Shown: positions 10,639 through 22,859 of the stretch, piece by piece
Layout: the number at the start of each line of letters is the position of its first letter
Position numbering within the stretch: the stretch's first letter is position 1
Position numbers and translations under genes: made by a program
The notes under the pieces: generated by a model
What the model was told of the DNA's origin: nothing
Seen by the model: the letters and a program-made list of their open reading frames with translations, nothing else
Databases searched by the model: none
Assembly (NCBI RefSeq): GCF_003576645.1
Contig: NC_044918.1
Coordinates: forward strand, 18,677,470 to 18,741,469
DNA from: Ipomoea triloba
Lineage: Eukaryota; Streptophyta; Magnoliopsida; Solanales; Convolvulaceae
Reading direction: 5' to 3'
DNA length: 64,000 bases

Positions 10639-12056
10639 TTATACAACTTGTTGAATCTGCTGCTGCTGTTGCATGGTGCAAGTGAGGGCCGCAGCAGGCC
10701 GGAGGGGTTCGCCGGAGAGAGGTATGACCGGCAAGTTGTCGCAGTTGCAGATTTCAATCATCATTCCGTCAGGGTCATGGAAGAAGAGCTGATCCACGTG
10801 GACCCCACCTTCCTCTACTCTACACTTGACGTACTCTATCTCCATCTCCTTCAACCTCTTCTCCACCGTTGTCATGCTTTCACACTGCCATTCAAAGGGT
10901 ACTTTAGTCATTTCAAGACACTAAAAACTGAAAAACAAAATTTCACATCATAGACACTAAAAACTGAAAAACAAAATTAATGTTTGGAATGTTCAAACTA
11001 GTAAACGATAGGTTTAGAGGAGAATTCAAAACTAAGATGAGATTTTTTTGCTGACTCAAAAATTTTCATCTATGGCAGCTGATAAAGGTGAATAATTTTC
11101 CACAATCTCGTAGCATCTGGTACATATTGATACCAGACTAGGGTATCCAGCCTAGAGGGTCGAACCCGCAAATTGACCACCTTTACAGTAGATGGGTCGG
11201 GTACGAATATAACTATACAAGCAACCCACCTGATGTAGGCAGTCTTGTCGTGGTGCTGGACTGGGTGCGCCACTCAGATGCTGCAAACCAAGATTTGTAG
11301 GGAATCTTTCACAGATTTAGCAGGATCCTTTCCTATTCCGTATTAGGTAGTATTTATGGCGGTTTGGCAGGTTAAGTAACATTCCTAAGGTTGGATTTGT
11401 TAAGTTTTTCTTGTAAAGGCTCATTCTTGTATAAATACCTTGGGGTCACATTGTAAAAGGTTCTGATTTTAATACAAGTGCAGTTACTTTATCCAATTGC
11501 TTCTTCATATTTTATTGTTATCTCTCTTGTTTCACAGTTTGTTTGTATGCCGTCTGGCTACCTCGTGTCCATAAAACCAACAATAGTAATACTAAATTTA
11601 ATATTATTTAAACTTAAATTATACGTAACTCCAATCAAGTCTTATTTAACTGATCGGACACATAAAATAAGACAGATATAATATAAAACATAGGGAATTT
11701 AGTAGGGGATTACTTGGAAAGAAATGTGATTGTCCTTGGGGTTAATGTTGGTAACTTTGGGCAAGTTGTCAGGGTCCTCTGCTTGCAAAAGATGTATCCC
11801 AATGCCATAGTTGAATAACCTGCAATTGTAAATTTATTAAATGTTAAAACTTAAAACTAAAAATAATTTTAAAAAAATTATAGGATGGGCAAAATACGAA
11901 CCAAGCTCCACGAAAATCAAAGGAACCAGGCCTTCTGATGGGGAAGAAGCCAAGAACATTCTGGTAAAAATCAAGAGACTTTTCCACTGAACTGCAAACA
12001 ATTGATATGTGATTCAATGACTTCAAACGCAGAGGATTCTCCATGTTTTCCTTCAT
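10639..12056 (-). CDS. Glyoxalase I family (VOC) protein, GLYI4/GLYI7-like
   Basis: Three exons read from right to left: 11902-12056, 11714-11819, 10639-10884, all with GT-AG borders and matching phases; 168 aa. The protein is a single-domain vicinal oxygen chelate protein. It has LKSLNHISIVCSSVEKSL near residue 11, YQNVLGFFPIRRPGSFDF, GIGIHLLQ, NPKDNHISFQCESM and FFHDPDGMMIEICNCD. These lines closely follow the plant GLYI4/GLYI7 group of lactoylglutathione lyase-like proteins, and the length is normal for them. The His and Glu of NHIS, GIHL and MIEIC are the likely metal-ligand region, but catalytic activity of this clade is not certain. The start at 12056 was chosen as the first ATG; a second Met is 4 codons later. 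The C-terminus ends in a short Gln-rich tail. Intron 2 (829 bp) hosts an LTR-like insertion. Confidence 0.92.
11296..11536 (+). repeat. Copia-type solo LTR-like insertion in glyoxalase intron 2
   Basis: Starts TGTAGGGAATC and ends TTTCACA, with a TATA box (GTATAAATACC, about 11429) followed by TTTTAATACAAG and CAGTTACTTTATCC, the layout of a plant Copia LTR. No second copy, primer site or clear target duplication is seen. It is opposite in strand to the host gene. Confidence 0.5.
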
Positions 12057-12219
12057 TTTTTCTTGCAAAAAAAAACAAAAAGATTGGTATATGAACCCCT
12101 CCTAGCTAGCTGCTGAAACCAAAATGAGTTTGTAAAGAAAAATCTCAGAAAATGAAGATTTAGTTTGGAGAGGTGAGAAGGGAGAAAGATGAGGGATGTT
12201 CATCACTATAAGTTAGAGC

Positions 12220-12227
12220 TATTTATA
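12220..12227 (-). promoter_or_regulatory. TATA box of the glyoxalase gene
   Basis: TATAAATA on the minus strand, about 165 bases upstream of the start codon at 12056. This spacing would give a leader of roughly 130 bases. Confidence 0.6.
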
Positions 12228-14484
12228 GAGAAATTTGAGAGAGAGATGACCAAAAATGTGGGACAACTGGTGACGGCTGTGACACCTGGGTTCCACGTTA
12301 CTGAGATATGAGTTCTTTGTTTATTCAATGCATGGTTTATAAATCAGATTAGCCATAATTGAAAGAAATGTGCTAATCTCAATTTTAAAAAAAAAATAAA
12401 ATTGACAGTTTGATTATAAAATATGTATATTTAATATTATATGCTCGATCAACATGTCATATACGTGTCAAAGAGCTCTAATAATGATTGGTAATCTAAA
12501 CTCAATTTAATAATCATTGCATTTAATAAAGATAGTAATTTTTTTAAAAAAATATGTTAATTCAAGAATAATTCATAAATATAAACATAATTATTGGACG
12601 GAGGATTGGGGGTTGTGTCATTGAATATGTGTATTTTTCTATAGTGGGATGTGTATGTAGTTTTAGTGCATCAAATGCAGTAGAAATGGATAAAGAAATC
12701 AATGATGATACAAGTTCAAAGGTGTGATGGGTACAATATTTTCATCATTGCCTCAACATCGACATTAATGCAAGTGTTATCTTACTTAATGTATAAGTTT
12801 TGTATCATGTTGAGAAGATATGCATGAGACCTTTTGAGTATTTGCATAGTCTGATAAATACAAACGTAAGTTTATGTATGTATATAACTAGAGATTTTGT
12901 CTCATTTACATGCATGCCTAGTAAGAGGCCGGATTTATAAGAGTAGAAATGACCACATTTATTCTAATATATATGATGCATGAATTTATTGATTGTACTT
13001 CTTTAGCAGAAAAGGAACTTTTATTTTAGTAAAGGCCTTGGAAATATTTTGTTACATTTCTGACCAAGGCAGTATATATGTTTTATCCATGGATTTGGAT
13101 AATGAAAAATCATGGAATTATGCATGATTAACTACTTTAACACAAGTTTTCTCATGTTTAACTACTTTTAACACAAGTTTTCTCATGTCAAGAAAATGTG
13201 GTAGTTTGTTCTGCATGTAAAGGGATTGAATTGAACTCTTAATTAGTCCTTTGAAAAAAAATGTTCAATACAAAAACATGATTAAAGAGATTAATCTATA
13301 TAAGTATGAAGCTAATTAAGTGTGACCGCTTCAAACAAATTTAGACTTGGTACATAATTCTTTTTTGTATTACATAATTTTTTTTTAACAGCTAAGACTA
13401 AATCTATTTAGGTCAAGGGAACTGTTTAATTACATTTTCACTAAGAAATTCATAAAATTATAACCATTTAAATATTGCTTAACTTTATGGCCGATTCGTC
13501 CCAACTTATGATTTTATTATAAAATGTTATAGGTTCGTACCACATGAGTTTGCCATGGCTCTTCATGAATTGAATTTCATCAACTCAACTAATCCACACG
13601 TTGTTATAAATTAAAATTAGGCTAGGGTCATGGCATAACAATTGAGGGTCACGCTATAATACACATGAGCCAAATCACACGATAAATTAAATCATGACCT
13701 TATAAGTTCATATATTCTTCCTTATTTTATCAATGTGGGACTCTTAACGTACATCAATAATTCTAATTTACTTATGTGCTTATTTTATAAGTGTTAGTTT
13801 GATTATGTTTTTTTTTTTTGAAAATTTTATATTAATATTATATTTTGTAATTAACGTTTTAATACATAAATTTGGTATCAAGTCATTTTCGTTAACGTCA
13901 TCGATCAAACTTCTTGTCTTGATCTATGTGACTATGTTAGAGACATAACAAATGTACCTACTTCAATTATTGAAGTACTAATATTTAATTAACAAATTAC
14001 TAGATAGACAAGTTGGCTCTCTTGGTAGGTATTTTGTCATTTTGCCTATCAATTAAGAAATAGAAAAATTTTATGTTCTTAGGACTCTATCGAATCCCTT
14101 AAAATTTCACATTTTTTTTATCCAAATAAATTGTCATTGGCTCATGTATGTACTCCCATATTTGTCCAAAATTCAATTAAGATGATATCTTATTATTTTA
14201 TTACAAGATCGATTTTTAATTAAAATTACTCCACCTTGATGTTACACTTTGAAATATTTTATTTTGGAGCTTAGACAGTGACGTCAGTGAGGAAATTGAT
14301 GAAGAGTGGTGTTTATGAATAAATTATGTTACAATATAGTTGAGTTAAACCAAAATTAATAAATTTAATATATGTGTACATATATAGCATTAGCAACTCA
14401 TCGTTTTTTTGTACTTGTCTAGTTTGAGTAAATTTATCTTGAGATATAAAAAGAATTATGGACTCTACCAATATAAACTATTTA
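12228..14484. other. Intergenic, no gene seen
   Basis: AT-rich sequence with no long reading frame and no RNA gene. A 30-base direct duplication around ACACAAGTTTTCTCATG is visible at 13141-13187. The region ends at the Helitron boundary. Confidence 0.5.
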
Positions 14485-15552
14485 CTAGTGTTTTACCCGT
14501 GCGCTGCACGGAAAAATTTTTGTTATTATAAATTTAAATAATAAAATTTAAAAATACAAATATATTATAATGTACAATATAATAATATAGTTGAATTTTT
14601 GTATATTTGGTCAAGTATCTATTATCATAACATACAAAATTAAAATTTTGTATGATTAATGTAATCTCTAATCATATACATATTTATATAAATTTATAGA
14701 GAAAAATTTACATTATTAAATTGAATTATTCCTAATCTTATTTCATATATATTATAATTCTAACAATATGATTAGTAACTAAGAAATTATACTTAGAAAT
14801 TAAAAAAATGTAAAATTTAAATTTTGTATATGTGATTGTGTAATACAGTGTATATACAAATAATATTTATTAATATGTATATATGTAAATTCTATAATAT
14901 AATTTCTGTAATTATAATTTATATTGATATATTATAACTAAAATAATTAAATTTATAAACTGACAAATAGAATTTTTATTTTGTATGATTAATATAATGC
15001 ATAAGTATATGTATGTATGCATTTTTATAAATTTAAATATTTATGAATACACATTTTGTTAATTTTATAATTTTATTTTTAATTATATTTTATATTAAAT
15101 TAATTATACTTAAGAAAATTACATTTACAAATTAAAAGAATTTAATTTTTAAATCTATATAGATTAATGTAGTCCCTAACTATATTATATATTTAGAAAA
15201 TTTTTTAAATATTTTTGAATTTTTAATTAAGAATATGAGTTTAGACATAATTTAAAATAACTTTTTAATAAATATTCATTCTAGTAATTAACGTGTATAA
15301 TTATGGCAATAATCACAATTCCATAAAAAAAATGTATATATATTTTTATATTGTACAAAATACTATAAATATAATATGTCTACAAAAATTGATAAAAACA
15401 GAAATTAATAATTCTTTTATTATATAGATATTGATAAATATTATATAATTTTTTTTCCTAGCATGAAAAACCATTCTTATTTTAAAATTTTACATTGATA
15501 TATGAGTTTTGTATCAAAATCTACTTTGGTGATATTTTAAACTTTGAGTAAC

Positions 15553-15690
15553 ACTTGTTTGAGACCGTCTCACGGGTCTCAATTCGTTAAACGGGCCAGA
15601 TTTTTGATTAATAGGTCAGATCTTTGACCTTGTTAGTTAAAGATCCAACCCGTCTCACGGATTGAGACCATGAGACAGTCACACACAAGT
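15553..15690. mobile_element. Short TIR element nested in the Helitron
   Basis: Ends read ACTTGTTTGAGACCGTCTCA and, at the right, TGAGACAGTC then ACACACAAGT. This is a short version of the longer elements at 43320-43734 and 45047-45488. The interior contains AACGGGCC and AACCCGTCTCACGG. No coding sequence. Confidence 0.65.
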
Positions 15691-16349
15691 TTTTTCCTTA
15701 AGCTTTTGTTTGTTATCATAAATAGTAATAGATGTCTAGAAACCATTTAGTTTTGTTTCTAAATATTTTTCAACCCGTAAATGTAGCACAATCAAAACAT
15801 CTCTAGATCATTATTTAAATAATAGGTCCACAATAGACTTTGTGGTTCAAGATTTGTAGATCTATGATATGTTTTTAACTAATTTATTTGAAAGTTTATT
15901 TCTTTTAGTTCTATTATCTCTTTTTCTTTTAGTTATATTACCTGTTGTTCTTGTCATGCATCTTGTGCTCAGATGACATGTAGTGACTCTCCCGTATGGG
16001 AGGTCATGAGATTGAGCCTTGTATTCAAAAAAATATATCTCTTATTCTTATTCGTTTTAAATTGATAGATCTCGAGATGATGCATCATTCTTAAATATGC
16101 GAATTCCAACAAATTTAATAAAATTATATTTAAATGTGAGACATTTACCCAATAACATTATATTTTTTTCAAACTCCACAAATGTAAGTTAGTTCAATTA
16201 GTTCATTATTATGTTAGTTTTTCTTCAGTTATGTTATTAACGTAATTTAATTTGTTTTGAGCTCATAATATTTAAATAATAACTATTATTTTAGATTTGT
16301 AAATTTTTATAATTTATGGTATTTTATAAAATTTGTTCACAGCATTTGA

Positions 16350-16577
16350 NNNNNNNNNNNNNNNNNNNNNNNNNNNNNNNNNNNNNNNNNNNNNNNNNNN
16401 NNNNNNNNNNNNNNNNNNNNNNNNNNNNNNNNNNNNNNNNNNNNNNNNNNNNNNNNNNNNNNNNNNNNNNNNNNNNNNNNNNNNNNNNNNNNNNNNNNNN
16501 NNNNNNNNNNNNNNNNNNNNNNNNNNNNNNNNNNNNNNNNNNNNNNNNNNNNNNNNNNNNNNNNNNNNNNNNNNNNN
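16350..16577. other. Assembly gap (N)
   Basis: 228 unknown bases inside the Helitron, followed at once by a pure TA dinucleotide run (16578-16634). A collapsed microsatellite is the likely cause. Protein frames crossing it are meaningless. Confidence 0.99.

Positions 16578-16634
<57 letters not shown>
16578..16634. repeat. (TA)n microsatellite
   Basis: About 28 TA units, directly after the gap; the true length is unknown. Confidence 0.95.
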
Positions 16635-16637
<3 letters not shown>

Positions 16638-16794
16638 TCAAATTAAATTATTTTAATTTTAATAAATTTTAATTAAAATTCAAAAAATAAAACAAATAAA
16701 ATAAAAAATATCTATAATACAAAAATATTAAATTGAATAGAAGATTTCAATTTTATCTTATTAGAATAAATTAAACTTGACATATCTATTTTGG

Positions 16795-17792
16795 AATACT
16801 ATAATATACATCATATAGTAATTTGATTGTTGTAAATTTTTTTTTGTGTGAATATTATCATGAGAGAAATTTAATTATGTACATTAACATAATATATTAT
16901 CATGAGAGAAATTTAATTATGTACATTAACATAATATATTAATATTTTTTGGAATACTATAATAACATTAACATAATATATTAATATTTTTTGGAATACT
17001 ATAATATACATCATATTGTATATTAATATTTTTTGGAATACTATAATATACATCATATTGTAATTTGATTGTTGGAATTTTTATTTAATATACATCATAT
17101 TGTAATTTGATTGTTGGAATTTTTATTTTTTTGAATATTATCATGAGATTGATTGTTGGAATTTTTATTTTTTTGAATATTATCATGAGAAGAATTTAAT
17201 TACGTACATTAACATAATATAGTAATATTTTTTTAATACTATAATATACATCATATTGTAATTTGATTGTTGGAATTTTTATTTTGTTTGAATATTATGA
17301 TGAGAGGAATTTAATTACGTACATTAACATAATATAGTAATATTTTTTAAACACTATAATATACACCATATAGTAATTTGATTGTTGGATTTTTTTTTTA
17401 ATATTATCATGAGAGGAATTTAGTTATGTACATTAACATAATATAGTAATATTTTTTTAATACTATAATATACATCATATAGTAATTTGATTGTTTGAAT
17501 TTTTTTTTTGAATATTATAATGAGAGGAATTTAGTTACGTACATTAACATAATATAGTAATATTATTTTAAATACTATAATATATATCATATAGTAATTT
17601 GATTGTTGAAATTTTCATTTTTTTAATATTATCATGAGAGGAATTTAACTACATACAATAACATAATATAGTAATATTTTTTTAATACTATAATATACAT
17701 CATATAGTAATTTGATTGTTGGAATTTTTTTTTTTTTTTTGAATATTATCATGAGAGGAATTTAATTACGTACATTAACATAATATAGTAAT
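16795..17792. repeat. Minisatellite array, unit about 112 bp
   Basis: The block containing AATATACATCATATAGTAAT, TTTGATTGTTGGAA, TTATCATGAGAGGAATTTA and ACATTAACATAATATAGTAA recurs. Starts of the ATACATCATAT word fall near 17242, 17358, 17466, 17578 and 17691, giving periods of 108-116. The left part (16800-17160) holds shorter, nested partial copies. The array runs into the second gap, so the copy number is a minimum. Confidence 0.9.
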
Positions 17793-17925
17793 NNNNNNNN
17801 NNNNNNNNNNNNNNNNNNNNNNNNNNNNNNNNNNNNNNNNNNNNNNNNNNNNNNNNNNNNNNNNNNNNNNNNNNNNNNNNNNNNNNNNNNNNNNNNNNNN
17901 NNNNNNNNNNNNNNNNNNNNNNNNN
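17793..17925. other. Assembly gap (N)
   Basis: 133 unknown bases at the right edge of the minisatellite array. Confidence 0.99.
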
Positions 17926-18277
17926 AATACGCAAGATTAAAATATTTTGAACAATAATTGAATTGCATGGTATAATAACTATAATTTTGTTTAATAATTA
18001 TTATTTCCGTGTGACTATTTTGTTAATATATGTACATAAATAAGGAATCCATACAGGAATGGAATTGACTAAAATATTTCAAATTAATTTCCGTGTAGAA
18101 TAAGGAATTGAATCATATTTTGAATATTTTGTCAATTTTAGCCATAAATAAGGAATGATAAGGAAGGCTAGAATTTCTGATAAGTAATTATTATATAATA
18201 TTATGTTGACCGATTTCAAAATTTTTGGACTAAAATGAGCGGGAAAGCTAGTACTTCTGTTTTAATATATATATAGA

Positions 18278-19157
18278 TTTCGACTACAATAATCGCATAC
18301 AATTTAAAGTTCAAATATATGCCCCAAATTAAAAAGGTGATCGAATGAATAGAGAATCATTTTTGTACCTAAAAAATATCACGAGTTTGATTTTTGCCAC
18401 ACCCGACCGACCTCTTTGCCTCACCTAGCTAGTACAGTTTAACAAGAATAGGATTACCCCTATGCACATCTTCGAGTTGTGGTGGCAAGTTTCTCTCGTC
18501 ATTATATATATAGCCGCTACTAATCAAATATAGTCCCTACTTCTAAGTCAAAAGTAATTTTAACTCAGATCATATCAATTTTTGGTAGTAGCAACCATAC
18601 ACTGAGACTAATCGTGTTCATGCTAGGTAGGATCTCAAAAAATGATTAAAAAACTCGTCGTGGATTTTAAGGTAGTTGCATTCACAAGGCTTGAGCTTGA
18701 GACTTCTGATTAAGTTAGAAGAGATCATGTCATCTCTATATACCTCGCATAGGTATTTTTTAGAATAATACTTGTATAATTACACATATCTTTGTTAATT
18801 ATCTTTTTGATTTAGTGAATCAAACGATTCATGATCCCTTTCATGGTTAATTATATTGCACCAAATCACTAATAATACACATGTTCATACAAGTAATTTA
18901 ATTATCTCCCACATGAAATGGGTCAGCACATGCAACCATGAAGGATTCATCAAAATAAAACATTAAAACACTTTTATTATGTATGGCATCCCTCTCTCTC
19001 TGTATTTGAAAAAATAAATAAAATAAAAACATACGGAATCATTATGTTGGATGTTAGACATGCCAATTACATATAATTACTCAAATTCTCGAGTTGAGGT
19101 TATTATTGTTTAATGTGAGATCCACCAGCTCGTTTGGCACAATCATCAATGAGTTAA
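18278..19157. other. Intergenic, no gene seen
   Basis: AT-rich sequence without a supported gene. A stretch near 18630-18760 (CTTGAGCTTGAGACTTC, then GATTAAGTTAGAAG) has SINE-like or LTR-like wording, but I cannot place ends. Confidence 0.4.
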
Positions 19158-19690
19158 TACCTAAAGTGATTCTCAATTTATATATGTAGTGATTTTTCTC
19201 AATTTTGATCTAAACGACTTTGGTGATCTAATGTAGTCTCAAACTTTTTTGTTTTTGCTCAATGTAGTCCTTCATTTGTTATTTCGTCAAATTGGTGTTA
19301 AATAGAGAGACAATTCAGTAATTTCAGTATTGGCCCCTCTTTTAATTTATTTATAATGATTAAATAAATCACCCCTCTTTTATGAATTGTCCTAGTAATT
19401 TCAATAGAACACTTTTACGGATTACGAATTGTCCTAGTAATTTCAATATTTACGAATTATATTAGGACAATTAATAAAAGATGGGTGATTTATTTAATCA
19501 TTATAAATAAATTAAAAGAGAGACCAATATTTAAATTACTGAATTGTCCCTCTATTTAACACTAATTTGACGGAATAATAGACGGAAGACTACATAGAGC
19601 AAAATCACAAAAGTCTAAGACTAAATTAGATCGTTTAGGACGAAATTGAGAAAAACCACTATAGTCTATGGCCATTTTGAGTATTACCTC
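19158..19690. mobile_element. Foldback (long inverted repeat) element
   Basis: The two halves are near-complementary: TTTCTCAATTTTGATCTAAA then CGAC at the left pairs with GTCGTTTAGGACGAAATTGAG at the right, and AATTTATTTATAATGATTAA pairs with the same word reversed near 19490. It resembles MULE-type foldback MITEs of plants. There is no coding sequence. Confidence 0.65.
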
Positions 19691-21435
19691 ATCATTAATT
19701 TTCTGAAAGAATTGTTTATAGGAAGTTACAAACCAATTCAATTTCAATATCCTATTCTATTTATTATAAGTCATTTCCATAAGATTGGTTCATGCATACT
19801 TTTAGAATATATAGCTATTTATAAGGTCAGTGAATTTTAGGGGGTTCTTGGTTTATTAGTGAGAAATGAGAATCAGAATCAAAGTTTAAAATTAAATACT
19901 CCGATATATGAGAATAAGATTAATGAGTTTGAGTATATATATATGTCAATGATTACTTTGTGATTAAATTAAAAGGGTGTGGGGTCGAATTAGTTGACCT
20001 TAATTGTGCTAAATTGAAGAGAAAATAATTAATCAATAGAACAAGCAATAAAATAGTAAATTTAATTCCATTGATTTAATTTGCCCAAGCCTTGTAGAAA
20101 GGGTTAGCGATATATATTTCAATATATGAAGTTGGTATTATTTTAGAAGTAAAGTTGCATCTTCGCTACTAATTATAACTTTTGATATAGTGGTAAGCGT
20201 TTAATCCTAACAATTGATATATGTTACACAACTAGCTGTATTATCAAGGTTAGTTGGCATGTGTTGCGGGATTGTTGGGCAAAGCCCAGGAAAGCCAAGT
20301 TGATGTTAGGCCGGCACTAGTTGCTACACAGGTATACATAAATTTATTTGCACCTTTGTTACTAATTACTCTGTATTATTTTTTATTTATTGGTAAATGT
20401 TTTATCCTAACATGTACCATTAGACAAATAATCTAAGAAATAGTAGAGGATTAAATTGATTAATCTAAGTGATTAGTTGGCATGTGCATTAAGGCCATTT
20501 AAATTGTTAACAAGTCTTGGAGAGAGATCGAGATTCAGTGATAGTCACAACAAACTCCTTTGTCTTCTAATAAATAATTGCATATTTTGTTTTATAATAA
20601 TCTTATTTGTCAAGAACTTGTTCAGTTGGTAAATGATTCTCAAAGATATCACCGCCCAAATTCGACCCACACAATTACACATAATTATAGGGGGTCTGCT
20701 AAGGGAGAGGGTACAAGATATGAAAGAAAAAAGTATCAAGTTAAAATAATTAAGTGTTAGACAATTATTTATAATTTTTTAGATGCACTTAATAGGGATG
20801 GGTTAGTTGGACATGAACATGAACATGACATTACGTACTATTATGAGATGTCTCTCTCATGCATAATTCTAATATATGCATGTGAAGTTTAAGTAGAAAT
20901 TGTTTTCTTCTCGTTCTACTATGTATGCCAAATTGGCAATGACATTCAAATATGGCAATTGATGAGAAGAAAATTAAGGACCAAATGCCTAGATACTTTT
21001 ATAAAATTACATAAGAGTCAATAATAATAACTTTCTAATAAAAATAAAAATTGTTTTTTTTTTGTGTGTGTAATTACTACTCCGTAATTAATTGCAGTGC
21101 TAACATGTTAGTTGTACTTCCGTTTCTAATACACTATAAATTATTTATTATATGTTATGATTTTACCTATTTTTCATTATTATTTTTGTTGATATATTAG
21201 GTTTCCAGTTTATATATGCGACTAAATTTAACTCCCCAGAACTCATGTCCAAGTGTGCTAGAGGAGGTAAATCGCGAGTCGTTCAATCAGTCCTCAATTT
21301 CTATCACTGTCTGTATGTACACTCTGCGAACAATGAATCTTCATCACTCTGATCAATTTTTTTGGGCTTTGGGTCTCCCAGTGATTTTCACTACCGCTGG
21401 AGCTAGACTTCTAGTGTGGCCCTTGAACCATTGAG
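19691..21435. other. Intergenic, no supported gene
   Basis: No RNA gene and no convincing protein gene. Two loosely similar blocks, both containing TTAGTTGGCATGTG (about 20250 and 20475), suggest an old tandem duplication of about 220 bp. A 26-codon frame at 20254-20331 (ACVAGLLGKAQESQVDVRPA) ends at a possible splice donor, but I do not recognise it. Confidence 0.35.
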
Positions 21436-21795
21436 TTAGAGCATCACCATAAATAAAAAAAAAAAATTTCTTGATTTTTGGAGCAGTGCTGGGTGACATG
21501 GTGGAGAGAGAGTATAAGTGAGAGAAAATTTGAGATGCTTGCAAGTGTGAAGTTCTTGGAACCAAAAAAAAAAAAAAAAACTACATATGTTGTGCGTGTT
21601 TTGCGCATAGCAAGCGCCCGTTGGGTGCGCCTGGCAGATCATTTTTTAAAAAATAATAATAAATTTGTTTTATTTTTTTTCCTCCCTTCCCATTTTCTCT
21701 TTCCTAATCACACTTACAAAAACTTCTCAAAAACCGGAAAAAAAAAACAAAAAACAAAACCAAAAACAAAAAAAAAAACTACTAAGGATGCTCTT
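21436..21795. mobile_element. Small TIR element (AGAGCATC ends)
   Basis: Left end TTAGAGCATCACCA, right end CTAAGGATGCTCTTA, an imperfect inverted repeat seen in common plant MITEs. The interior contains A-rich runs and the words GGTGACATGGTGGAGAG. No gene. Confidence 0.5.
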
Positions 21796-22859
21796 AAACC
21801 CCACGAGGTCATCTACTTTTTTTTATTTTTCCATCTAAGTTGTTAACACTAGCTATTAAATGTAATAACTTGTATGTTGTGCGTACTTTCTTGTATGCTA
21901 ACAAATTCATTTTGATTATATATAATTTTTTATTTATGATGTATTGATTATTTTATTTTCATTTTTTTAAATTTTACCATTTTTTCGTTGAACATTTAAT
22001 CATGTAATATGTGATGCTTAATTAGTAGGTAAAAATAAGAAACAAAGATGGTCGATCAAGATAAAAATTTATACTAAATGTCCTTATCTAGATAGTGACA
22101 GTAGCAAAGGATTCCTTTTTGTAGTCGACAGAAAACGTGTTGGTGGAGAATTTGAGTGGACAAAATGAATTTGATTTTTGTTTTTCCTTTTATGTAAAAC
22201 AAAATGAATGCGGTGCATAAAAAAGAGCTAGCACGTTTTGATTGTATCTGTCAGATATTTTTGGTTCAAGCACATAATATGGGATTATATTGCCCAATGA
22301 GACAACTTCACTCAAATTGTTCAAACCGATGATTTGATAATTATAAGATTTTAAGTTTGATTTTTAGTAAAAGTTATTTATTATACTTCTTAGTTTGAGT
22401 TGTTTTGTAATATTTTTTTGGTTAGAATCACAAAGCGAATGATTCAGATAGTTGTTTAACAACTTGTTATGGCATTCTTCTTAATAATTTGCTAATAGAA
22501 TAGTTATGCAGTGGAACATACAAGCAAGCAAATAAACAACATGAACCACAAAATTATACAGGAAAATAAATAAAACAAGGGATTATTGAAATTTTTACAT
22601 GTCTCTAGGGTCACACTCAAATATGTGACAATCAATCCATTAATTTCAAGTTCACATACAAGAGGTACCAATACCATTAGTTACATTCTTTTATACGAAG
22701 GATCCTAGCAATAACATACAAGATGCATAAAAATAAGTGTTCAATATAATATATATTTGTCTACTGAACATATTATATCTATTTTTTTTTTTTTGAAAAC
22801 ACATATTATTTCTATTAATTTGGTAATGTTATAATAAGTTACTCCGTATTATAGAGTAT
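21796..22859. other. Intergenic, no gene seen
   Basis: AT-rich, with no long frame or recognisable repeat. Confidence 0.45.

Larger units (their letters stand above)
14485..18277 (-). mobile_element. Non-autonomous Helitron
   Basis: On the minus strand the element begins TCTATATATATATTAAAA, continues CAGAAG, and is preceded by A: the classic 5' end of plant Helitrons. It ends with the hairpin CCGTGCAGCGCACGG, then GTAAAACA, then CTAG, followed by T. This is the required 3' structure (hairpin about 10 bases before CTRR) and the A/T insertion site. No target duplication is present, as expected. No Rep/helicase reading frame is visible in about 3.8 kb, which includes two gaps. The interior is extremely AT-rich, holds a tandem minisatellite (16795-17792) and a nested TIR element (15553-15690). 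Confidence 0.8.

Noticed and set aside
16316..16656. Frames of about 105 codons on both strands
   Set aside because: They span a gap and a TA run that translates as Ile-Tyr repeats.
16795..17792. Regular repeats as a CRISPR-like array
   Set aside because: Units are contiguous 108-116-bp tandem copies without unique spacers, inside a plant Helitron.
20254..20436. Frame with ACVAGLLGKAQESQVDVRPA as a real exon
   Set aside because: Only about 26 codons before a possible donor, no partner exons, and no family recognised.
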